From the NCBI GenBank assembly GCA_900542115.1, contig UQMC01000124.1, forward strand, positions 1 through 5,026: a stretch of DNA of 5,026 nt, in the 5' to 3' direction. The DNA comes from an uncultured Oscillibacter sp. Its GTDB lineage: Bacteria > Bacillota > Clostridia > Oscillospirales > Oscillospiraceae. The notes below the pieces were generated by a model. That model ran no database searches. It saw nothing but the letters and a program-made list of their open reading frames with translations, and was not told where the DNA came from. A program made the translations under genes and the position numbers. The first letter of the stretch is position 1. The number at the start of each line of letters is the position of its first letter. Positions 1 through 4,831 of this stretch are shown piece by piece.

Positions 1-44
1 GGTTGCGGAGACAGGACTCGAACCTGCGACCTCCGGGTTATGAG
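1..44 (-). other. 3' half of an initiator tRNA-fMet gene, probable att site of an integrated element
   Basis: Read on the minus strand, this is the anticodon loop CTCATAA (anticodon CAT), the 3' anticodon strand beginning CCC, a variable loop, a T-arm with loop TTCGAGT, and the acceptor 3' strand ending in ACC at the window edge. The A at position 72 and the CCC/GGG-type anticodon stem are hallmarks of bacterial initiator tRNA. The bases to the right (45 onward) do not form the anticodon 5' strand or D-arm, so the gene is only a 3' remnant that breaks at the anticodon loop. Tyrosine recombinases commonly integrate at tRNA 3' halves and leave such a copy at the distal end of the element. In that model the element lies to the right and the old chromosome to the left. 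No integrase is visible in the window. Confidence 0.75.
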
Positions 45-52
45 GCAGTCTC

Positions 53-94
53 AAGCACAAATCGGAGTCATTTCGGCTCCGATTTGTGCTTTTT
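53..94 (+). terminator. Perfect 15-bp hairpin with T-run
   Basis: The arms AAGCACAAATCGGAG (53-67) and CTCCGATTTGTGCTT (77-91) are perfect reverse complements around a 9-base loop. Five T residues (90-94) close the structure on the plus strand, so it fits a Rho-independent terminator for plus-strand transcription. On the minus strand, where hepT is transcribed, the hairpin lacks a following T-run, so it may act there only as a 3' end stabiliser. It lies 9 bases from the tRNA remnant. Confidence 0.7.
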
Positions 95-95
95 A

Positions 96-119
96 CCACC
101 GTTCACTCGGCGGATTTTT
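96..119 (+). terminator. Second, weaker terminator-like hairpin
   Basis: CCACCG (96-101) pairs with CGGCGG (108-113) with one mismatch around loop TTCACT, and is followed by A and five T residues (115-119). It stands immediately after the longer hairpin and has the same orientation. Two successive terminators facing out of the tRNA remnant would insulate the element from plus-strand read-through. The short stem makes this a modest call. Confidence 0.4.
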
Positions 120-162
120 CATTGTTTCCGTCCAACACTACCCGCTTTTTTCGGATTCTGGG

Positions 163-483
163 TCAAAACTGGGTCAGGATCGCTTCACAGGCAATTTTCA
201 AAGCAGGAATGTCATTTATCAGTGTATCCCACACAGAGGGGATGTCGATTGCACCATAAGCGTGGACATAGAAATTCCGGGTGTCCTTAATGATACGCCA
301 CGGAATTGCTTTGTTTTGTGCCTTAGTTTCGTCGGAAAGCTGCGATACTAATTCGCCAATTTGGACAACGCACATACAACAAGCGTCCTGAAAGAGATAG
401 TCCTGCTCAAAAGCGGAAAAGTCATGATGGTAGCGCTCCAAATTGTCAGCAACACGCTGGCAATAGAGAACGATTTTTTGCAA
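163..483 (-). CDS. hepT: HEPN-domain (DUF86) ribonuclease toxin HepT
   Basis: Predicted toxin of a HepT/MntA (type VII) toxin-antitoxin pair: a small all-helical HEPN endoribonuclease that attacks cellular RNA unless modified by its partner. The family signature Rx4HxY is present as R69-N-F-Y-V-H74-A-Y76. In studied homologues the Tyr of this motif is the residue AMPylated by MntA. The QIGEL segment (41-45) and IPW (60-62) are also typical. At 106 aa it is slightly shorter than usual family members because the start is unclear. TTG at 481-483, 10 bases after the mntA stop, is the only standard start codon near the expected position. The five codons before it read RDRLI, which resembles the conserved N-terminus of DUF86 proteins, so translation may begin further upstream from a non-standard codon or depend on coupling with mntA. 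A GAGGTGG stretch (514-520) lies inside the end of mntA. Family assignment is secure; the start is not. Confidence 0.88.
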   Translation of the reverse strand: MQKIVLYCQRVADNLERYHHDFSAFEQDYLFQDACCMCVVQIGELVSQLSDETKAQNKAIPWRIIKDTRNFYVHAYGAIDIPSVWDTLINDIPALKIACEAILTQF

Positions 484-493
484 AATAAGTCGG

Positions 494-793
494 TCACGCG
501 TTTCGATAGAGCACCACCTCGTCTTTCTGGATCATGTCTAAGAATGATTTATCGGAGGAGTCGCTTGTCACCAGATCCACCGGCAGCTTTAAGGCATCCT
601 CAATGGCCAGCCGAAACCCGCAGAGTTGGAACAGGGAGCGCAGAGCACCCTTGTCGATTTTAAGATCAACATCGCTACCAGCATCAGCCAAGCCCTTGGC
701 GTAAGAGCCGAAAAGGGATACACTTGCCACACCGTGGGCCCGCGCGATGGGGGAAACAATATTACGGAGTTCTTCAATGCTGTATGGCGCCAT
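494..793 (-). CDS. mntA: MNT-domain nucleotidyltransferase antitoxin MntA
   Basis: A 99-aa minimal nucleotidyltransferase, the expected size for MntA. The catalytic signature is complete: GSYAKG at 29-34, then SDVD at 40-43 supplying two metal-binding Asp residues (D41, D43), and a third Asp in VDLVT (D73). In characterised pairs this enzyme transfers AMP units from ATP to the Tyr of the HEPN toxin, which silences it. It is transcribed first, with hepT 10 bases downstream, so the pair forms an operon. The ATG at 791-793 has a clear ribosome site, AAAGGGG at 801-807, seven bases away. A strong-looking promoter is found 24 bases upstream of the start. An alternative would be a stand-alone nucleotidyltransferase, but the linked HEPN gene argues for the toxin-antitoxin role. 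Confidence 0.9.
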   Translation of the reverse strand: MAPYSIEELRNIVSPIARAHGVASVSLFGSYAKGLADAGSDVDLKIDKGALRSLFQLCGFRLAIEDALKLPVDLVTSDSSDKSFLDMIQKDEVVLYRNA

Positions 794-816
794 AAAACCA
801 CCCCTTTGCTAACATA

Positions 817-855
817 AATATACCATGAAATCAGAGAAAGTAAAAGAAAATTTTC
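817..855 (-). promoter_or_regulatory. Extended -10 promoter of mntA-hepT with upstream A/T palindrome
   Basis: On the minus strand TGGTATATT gives an extended -10 (TATATT at 817-822, TG at 824-825). TTTACT (839-844) is a fair -35 at a 16-base spacing. Directly upstream is the perfect palindrome GAAAATTTTC (846-855), which could be an UP-like element or an operator for autoregulation. The predicted transcript start near 810 leaves a leader of about 17 bases that contains the mntA ribosome site. Confidence 0.65.
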
Positions 856-1005
856 CTGAAACGCGGTTCGCCGCGGAGCGTTTTTGCCTTTATAGGGCGC
901 CTACATCCGAACAAAGCCATCCTGCCAGTGCGTTTCTCCAATTTTGTATCGGTGGATAGGCCGCTCCGAACGGGGGCGGCGCTTCTCCGGTGGGCTCTTA
1001 CGCGG
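856..1005. other. Gene-free interval with two GC-rich hairpins
   Basis: No reading frame of convincing quality was found on either strand. Two structures are visible. CGCGG-TTCG-CCGCG at 862-875 is followed on the plus strand by a T-run at 881-885, and alternative pairing of AAACGC with GCGTTT is possible. GCCGC (960-964) pairs with GCGGC (976-980) with extra inner GC pairs. The second lies just after the stop of the broken small gene and could end its transcript, although no T-run follows it on the minus strand. Confidence 0.4.
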
Positions 1006-1189
1006 TCAAAGCAGTCTGCGTTTCACGGCATCATCCACCGGCTCTAGTTCTTTTTCCAGCGTACAGGATAGATCCCCATAGCAGCTGACGTTCCTCGTCA
1101 TCCTCTGTGGTCAAGCTGCCCAATTCATCCCACCGCAGAATGATTCGATACAGCGCCAGAGCCTCCTGCTCCGTGAGCCTTAATTCCAT
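1006..1189 (-). pseudogene. Small helical protein gene broken by a +1 frameshift
   Basis: Starting at ATG 1187-1189, with a good ribosome site (GGGAGG about eight bases upstream), the frame encodes MELRLTEQEALALYRIILRW and continues to residue 38 before leaving the sensible frame at a GGGG run (CCCC at 1074-1077 on the plus strand). As written it ends at 1031 after 52 codons. Removing one G gives a continuous 60-aa protein ending in VDDAVKRRLL with a stop at 1006-1008, and the restored tail (DLSCTLEKELEPVDD) matches the acidic, amphipathic style of the first half. Either the gene is a recent pseudogene or the extra base is a homopolymer sequencing error. I do not recognise the family. It lies 63 bases after the stop of the aromatic-rich gene and could be cotranscribed with it. 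Confidence 0.6.
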
Positions 1190-1252
1190 AAGCGCCGCCT
1201 CCCTCTCAGATGCTTTTCAACGGGAAATCAGTGGTAAACGATACCGTGCATT

Positions 1253-1819
1253 TCATTGCGTCAGCCGCATCTCGTTCTCAAAGCGTTCCATCGCCTCCTG
1301 CCGGCTGGGAACTTGTGCAAGCGTGCAGGAAAACGGCTGACCGAACAGGGGCGGGGACAGTGTCTCCACCCAATGCGTCAGCACCTCCGGAGTGAGGGGG
1401 CGCTCCTCTCGGAGAAAGATCACCCCGTAATAGGGCGGTACAGATGGGGAAAGCAGCTGTGTCAGCGGGACACCGCTCCGGACGGAGGCGTTACAGAAAC
1501 GCGTCTCCGGTGAAAAATGCGGATAGTACAGCGCCCCGATGAACCAGTCCTGTTCACCGTTTTTGAGCCGCTCCGCCTGCTCCAGAAAGCTCGGATGATC
1601 CGGACTGTCCGGCTCCACAAACTCACCGTCCCGGATCATCTGGCGAAGCGCGGGGAGGTTATAAAAATCAAAGTGGAAAAAGGACGCGTCTCCCGCCTCG
1701 TCCTCGGTAAGAGAAAATTCAGCCCCATGGAAAGGCTCCCAGTCCTTGCCGCAGCGGTAATAGCCCCACCAGTAGTTCCAGTCATGAATATGCAGATATT
1801 TTTTTGATTTGCAACCCAT
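1253..1819 (-). CDS. Hypothetical aromatic-rich protein, 188 aa
   Basis: I do not recognise this family. The N-terminus is striking: MGCKSKKYLHIHDWNYWWGY, followed by many Trp, Tyr, Phe and Pro residues through the chain. There is no signal peptide, clear membrane span or lipobox (the Cys at position 3 has no hydrophobic stretch before it), so it is probably cytosolic. The ATG at 1817-1819 is chosen over an in-frame GTG at 1849 because GGAG lies seven bases upstream of it, whereas the GTG has no ribosome site. The middle is rich in acidic residues and the C-terminus (MERFENEMRLTQ) looks helical. The coding strand and aromatic content make it unlikely to be a chance frame. It begins 131 bases after the stop of the histidine kinase gene and could be read through from it; no separate promoter was identified. 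Confidence 0.7.
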   Translation of the reverse strand: MGCKSKKYLHIHDWNYWWGYYRCGKDWEPFHGAEFSLTEDEAGDASFFHFDFYNLPALRQMIRDGEFVEPDSPDHPSFLEQAERLKNGEQDWFIGALYYPHFSPETRFCNASVRSGVPLTQLLSPSVPPYYGVIFLREERPLTPEVLTHWVETLSPPLFGQPFSCTLAQVPSRQEAMERFENEMRLTQ

Positions 1820-1950
1820 AGATGTACTCCATTCTAACAATGTCGGCACAAGAGGAAATCACAGGAAACTCGCCGCCCGGCACCGCAAAAGCCCGTTCCA
1901 AGTCCGTCCTTTTTGCAAGAGGGGCGCTCACAGGCGGCGCGGTGCTCTTC
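1820..1950. other. Spacer between histidine kinase gene and hypothetical gene
   Basis: No convincing gene is seen in these 131 bases. AAGAG (1917-1921) and CTCTT (1945-1949) with inner GCGC/GCGC matches can form an imperfect stem, but there is no T-run downstream on the minus strand, so I do not call it a terminator. A 49-codon frame starting at GTG 1929-1931 overlaps the hypothetical gene and was rejected. Confidence 0.35.
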
Positions 1951-3162
1951 TCATCGGCTCACCGGAATGGAAATCTCGAAAACAGCGCCGCTATCCCCGT
2001 TATACGCGCGGATCGTCCCTCTATGCAGATGGATGATCTCCTTGGTCAGGGCAAGGCCGATGCCGGATTTTCCGCTCCGCCCCATGTAGAAGCGATCAAA
2101 GATGTGGGGAATATCTTCCTCGGCGATGCCGTCCCCGTCATCCTGTATCCGGATGGTCACGTGCCGCTTATCCGCGCGGCAGGTCAGGCGCAGCTCGCTG
2201 CGGGCATAGCGTACGCCGTTGGATAGGATATTGGCGACCGCTCTGCGCAGCCGGGTATCGTCGCAGCTGACCATAACGGGCTCCTCAGGGAAGTCTGGCA
2301 CGATGACGATGCTGCCGGCGGCTATCGGTTCAACGGCGCGTATGCCGTCGTAAAGCAGTTCCCGAATATCCGTTTCGGAAAGGGTAAGCCGCTGCCGCCC
2401 CATATCGATTTTCGAAATGTCCAAGAGTTCTTCCACCAGCTCCGTCATGCGGTCGCTTTCTTCCAGGATCACGTCCGCCGCGCTGCCCGCATCCATTACG
2501 CCTGCCTGTATGCCCTCCGCATAGCCCTGTATCGCCATCAGCGGCGTTTTCAACTCGTGGGAGGCATTCTGGAAGAAGGTTTGCTGCCGCTCCGCCTCCT
2601 TTTCAATATCTCTGCCGAAGCGGAACCCCAGTAGGCACATGACGGAGGAGATCGCCAGCAGTACCGCAAAGAACACCCAGTTCAGCGTTACGATATAGCG
2701 CGTGATGGGACCGATGTCTATGTACATGATATAGGAGTAGGGTTCCTCTCCATCGCCGTAATCCTCCTGCGCAGACATGAAGATCAGATGATGCCTGTCC
2801 GTTTTGAAGGTGTAGCACTGATCGAGTGTGATATCCCGTCCGGCACAGTATTCCAGCAGCTTTTTCTCCAGCAGGTAGGCATCCCGATTCCATGTGTTGG
2901 GCCGGTAGCCGTCCTCCAGCTCCAAAAAGACGATGCTGGGCGTAAAGAAGTAGCCCTCCTCCCAGTCCTCATCATAGTCCGGTTCGTCACAGGTGTAGGG
3001 AACGGTTCGATTCTGATATTCCGCTTCACTGCGCAGCGCCTTTTTTGCCTCGGTTACAAAGTGAGACGGGATGATCACATTTACCGCCAGCACAAAAAGA
3101 GCAAACAGGAGTAAAGCCGAGCCGAGGATCAAATACACGATCCGCAGTTTGATGTTTTTCAT
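1951..3162 (-). CDS. Two-transmembrane sensor histidine kinase
   Basis: A membrane sensor kinase of 403 aa that autophosphorylates on His and passes the phosphate to the adjacent regulator. Layout: membrane span about 8-31, extracytoplasmic sensor about 32-156, second span about 157-180, DHp domain with the H-box FFQNASHELKTP (phospho-acceptor H202), then the ATPase domain with N-box residues N311 and N315, the G1 box DDGDG (341-345), the F-box region around IFDRFY (354-359) and G2 GKSGIGLAL (364-372). Only about 20 residues separate the second span from the H-box, so there is no HAMP domain. The sensor domain is acidic, with a DYDEDWEEGY patch near residues 62-71, and has three Cys. ATG at 3160-3162 is preferred to GTG six bases upstream because it overlaps the regulator's stop as ATGA and has GGAG five bases away. 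The ligand cannot be told from sequence. Confidence 0.95.
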   Translation of the reverse strand: MKNIKLRIVYLILGSALLLFALFVLAVNVIIPSHFVTEAKKALRSEAEYQNRTVPYTCDEPDYDEDWEEGYFFTPSIVFLELEDGYRPNTWNRDAYLLEKKLLEYCAGRDITLDQCYTFKTDRHHLIFMSAQEDYGDGEEPYSYIMYIDIGPITRYIVTLNWVFFAVLLAISSVMCLLGFRFGRDIEKEAERQQTFFQNASHELKTPLMAIQGYAEGIQAGVMDAGSAADVILEESDRMTELVEELLDISKIDMGRQRLTLSETDIRELLYDGIRAVEPIAAGSIVIVPDFPEEPVMVSCDDTRLRRAVANILSNGVRYARSELRLTCRADKRHVTIRIQDDGDGIAEEDIPHIFDRFYMGRSGKSGIGLALTKEIIHLHRGTIRAYNGDSGAVFEISIPVSR

Positions 3163-3860
3163 GTACACTCCGCTCCCTTCAGCTTATAGCCAAAGCCCCA
3201 GATGGTGCTTACGCTGACGGTGCTGCCCGCTTGCAGCAGCTTTTTTCGGATACGGCGCAGCGTTTCATCGGTCACGCGGGTCTCTACATCTGAGTCAAAG
3301 CCCCACACCGCACTGAGCAGATCCTCTCGGGAATAGGCCTTTTCCGGCTGCTTCATCATATAGCTGAGCAGCCGCAGTTCGGTCTGGGTCAGCGCCACGA
3401 TCGTGTTTCCACAAAAGACGGCGTTTTCCGTGGCGGAGCAGCGCAGGTCCCCGTAGCGCAACTTATCCTCTGCTGCCGTTGTTTTTCCCCTGTCCATCTC
3501 CACGCGGCGCAGCAGCGCCTTCACCTTCATCAGCAATATCGTTGGGCGAAAGGGCTTGGTGAGATAATCGTCGCTGCCCTGACTGATGCCCATGACGTAG
3601 TCCAGCTCGCTGTCCTTGGCCGTAAGCAGGATGATGGGAATATCGGAAACAGAGCGAATCTCCCGGCACACCGTCAGTCCGTCCGTGCCGGGCATCATAA
3701 TGTCCAGTATCACCAGCTCCGCAGGCTCCTGACGAAACGCCTCCAGCAGCGCATCGCCGCTTTCAAAGGAGCGCACGGTATATCCGTCGCTTGCGAGGAA
3801 GCTGTGCAGCAGTTCTCGTATGCTCTTTTCATCGTCCGCCAAATAGATGGAATGTCCCAT
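3159..3860 (-). CDS. OmpR/VanR-type response regulator
   Basis: A 233-aa DNA-binding response regulator, the usual length. The receiver domain (about 4-118) has the acidic pair D9/D10, the phospho-acceptor D53 within LDIMMPG, T80 and K102, all intact. The C-terminal winged helix (about 133-229) has the transactivation region LTQTELRLL, recognition helix around ETLRRIRKKL and the wing sequence TIWGFGYKL; Trp replaces the usual Arg of TxRGxGYK. The ATG at 3858-3860 is chosen over an upstream ATG at 3914 because a near-perfect AAGGAGGT (3865-3872) lies four bases before it and homologues start here. Its stop overlaps the kinase start (ATGA), which suggests translational coupling. The partner kinase is the downstream gene, and a likely target is the operator at 4779-4811 and thus its own operon. 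Confidence 0.95.
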   Translation of the reverse strand: MGHSIYLADDEKSIRELLHSFLASDGYTVRSFESGDALLEAFRQEPAELVILDIMMPGTDGLTVCREIRSVSDIPIILLTAKDSELDYVMGISQGSDDYLTKPFRPTILLMKVKALLRRVEMDRGKTTAAEDKLRYGDLRCSATENAVFCGNTIVALTQTELRLLSYMMKQPEKAYSREDLLSAVWGFDSDVETRVTDETLRRIRKKLLQAGSTVSVSTIWGFGYKLKGAECT

Positions 3861-3886
3861 AGTGACCTCCTTGAAAGCAGCGCCAA

Positions 3887-3908
3887 ATGCTGCGCGTGGG
3901 CGCAGCAT
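3887..3908 (-). other. Hairpin in the leader of the response regulator gene
   Basis: ATGCTGCG (3901-3908 on the minus strand) and CGCAGCAT (3887-3894) form a perfect 8-bp stem with a 6-base loop, extendable by GCC/GGC across a small bulge. No T-run follows, so it is not a typical terminator. It stands 14 bases before the ribosome site of the regulator gene and could be an RNA processing or stability element that sets different levels of the secreted protein and the two-component proteins. Confidence 0.55.
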
Positions 3909-3926
3909 CGGCATGATGTTGATTTT

Positions 3927-3955
3927 ATACTATCAGAATATCTCCTTTCCGTCAA
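3927..3955 (-). promoter_or_regulatory. Possible internal promoter for the response regulator and kinase
   Basis: TTGACG (3950-3955), which overlaps the stop codon of the secreted-protein gene, is a five-of-six match to a -35. A 17-base spacer separates it from TAGTAT (3927-3932), a four-of-six -10. This would give a constitutive basal supply of the regulator and kinase in addition to read-through from the upstream promoter. The weak -10 keeps confidence moderate. Confidence 0.45.
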
Positions 3956-4689
3956 AGGGGGCAGATGCCGCTTTCGCAGCCGGTGTTGCCCCAAATGGTA
4001 TCGTACAGTTCGCACAGCCGACTGTCGATCTCCGTAAGACGGTTGTAGTCGGCGACCAGCGCGTCCTTTTCCGCGTCGGTCAGGAAGTTCAGGCTGCGGA
4101 TGAAGGCGGCCTCATCATAGTTTTCGAAGTCGTAGTCGTCCGGAAGATCGAAATACGCTTCATCTACCTTATCCCACAGGTCGGCGTGCTTTTCGCAGAC
4201 GCGGTCATACTCCTGCTCCAGAGTGTCAATCTCGTCCAACACCTTGGGGTCGGCCTTTTCCAGTGCCTTCTCGTAAAGCGGCATATTGTCGCAGTCGGGC
4301 AGCTGAGCGTACAGCGCCTCCATCTCGGCGTCAAGGTCGTTCAGCTCCTTGATGTCCGCCAGAAGCATTTCCTTCTCCGCTTCCGTCAGAGCGTTGGTGC
4401 TGCGGATAAACGCTGCTTCGTCAAAGTTTGTGAAGTCGTAGTCGTCGGGCAGGGCGTTGCAGATTTCGTCCAGCTTTTCCCACAGCGCCGCGTTTCTCTG
4501 GAAGATGGCGTCGCTCTTCTCTTCCACCGCCTCGATCTGCTCCCAGATGGCGTCCTCATTCTCTGTTGCGATGGCAGTTGTCTGCCCTGCCGTGTCAGGC
4601 GCAGCCGCCAAAGCTGCGGTCGATGCGCCGATGGCCGATACCATCAATGCCAGTGCCAGTGCAAGGCTCAAAATCGTTTTCTTTTTCAT
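3952..4689 (-). CDS. Secreted acidic protein with two internal repeats
   Basis: A 245-aa exported protein of unknown family. A Sec signal peptide is clear: MKKK, a hydrophobic core (about 5-20), and an Ala-rich cleavage region near residues 26-30 (LAAA before PDT). The mature part is very acidic and helical and consists of two related halves, about 49-130 and 151-232, offset by exactly 102 residues. Both contain the motif LPDDYDFxNxDEAAFIRS followed by LTxAEK and a helix ending near LY (81-127 and 183-229). The clustered Asp residues could bind cations. A short tail holds a CxxxxCP motif (C238, C243). Further Cys are at 77, 133, 165 and 226. There is no membrane anchor or LPxTG signal. It is encoded first, 91 bases before the response regulator. 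The LTxAEK helices loosely recall Spy/CpxP-type LTxxQ repeats, but this is not a family assignment. ATG 4687-4689 has AAGGAG eleven bases upstream. Confidence 0.85.
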   Translation of the reverse strand: MKKKTILSLALALALMVSAIGASTAALAAAPDTAGQTTAIATENEDAIWEQIEAVEEKSDAIFQRNAALWEKLDEICNALPDDYDFTNFDEAAFIRSTNALTEAEKEMLLADIKELNDLDAEMEALYAQLPDCDNMPLYEKALEKADPKVLDEIDTLEQEYDRVCEKHADLWDKVDEAYFDLPDDYDFENYDEAAFIRSLNFLTDAEKDALVADYNRLTEIDSRLCELYDTIWGNTGCESGICPL

Positions 4690-4743
4690 GGTATGTTACG
4701 CTCCTTTTTGAAGTATTTTTGGTTGGGTTTCAACCTTGTCTGT

Positions 4744-4752
4744 ATCATATCA
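4744..4752 (-). promoter_or_regulatory. Extended -10 promoter of the secreted protein operon
   Basis: TGATATGAT on the minus strand provides TG plus a five-of-six -10 (TATGAT at 4744-4749). No good -35 is found 16-18 bases upstream, where the sequence is G/A-rich, which suggests dependence on an activator. The predicted start near 4737 gives a leader of about 48 bases, in which GGTTG and CAACC can form a small hairpin. Confidence 0.5.
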
Positions 4753-4778
4753 GAAGAAGCCTTTGACTTCCCCCGCAA

Positions 4779-4811
4779 AAGTGTGGAAAAAGTGTCACAG
4801 ATTTGTCACAG
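4779..4811 (-). promoter_or_regulatory. Direct repeats of 11-bp period, probable response regulator operator
   Basis: On the plus strand TGTCACAG occurs at 4793-4800 and again at 4804-4811, exactly 11 bases apart, and GTGT at 4781-4784 begins a degenerate third unit 11 bases before the GTGT at 4792. Tandem sites one helical turn apart are how OmpR-family dimers bind DNA. They would lie at about -42 to -74 from the predicted start, suitable for activating a promoter without a -35. TCACAG-TGC-CTGTGA (4806-4820) adds an inverted repeat that overlaps the last unit. Confidence 0.6.
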
Positions 4812-4831
4812 TGCCTGTGATATACAATGAA

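Noticed and set aside
3..290. Plus-strand frame with QDSNLRPPGYE near its start
   Set aside because: This string is the well-known false translation of the antisense of a tRNA 3' half; the frame then runs through hairpins and antisense to hepT.
1206..1256. Minus-strand 16-codon frame overlapping the stop of the 188-aa gene by ATGA
   Set aside because: It could be a coupled micro-frame, but the length is within chance expectation and there is no own ribosome site; not enough to annotate.
1820..1849. GTG start of the 188-aa gene, adding 10 residues
   Set aside because: No ribosome site precedes the GTG; the ATG at 1819 has GGAG at good spacing.
1782..1931. Minus-strand 49-codon frame from a GTG, ending in IKKISAYS
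   Set aside because: It overlaps the start of the 188-aa gene in another frame, has no ribosome site and no recognised homology. The 188-aa frame is much longer and better supported.
3861..3914. Longer start for the response regulator, adding 18 residues
   Set aside because: The added segment is encoded across the leader hairpin and lacks a ribosome site, while ATG 3860 has an excellent one and fits the family's N-terminus.
4793..4820. CRP-like site
   Set aside because: The arms are in the order TCACA then TGTGA, the reverse of the CRP consensus, and CRP regulation is not expected in this lineage; direct 11-bp repeats explain the pattern better.
3847..4830. Long plus-strand open frame of 327 codons
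   Set aside because: It lies antisense to the secreted protein, whose signal peptide, repeats and ribosome site are clear. The openness comes from the GC and codon pattern of the minus-strand gene.
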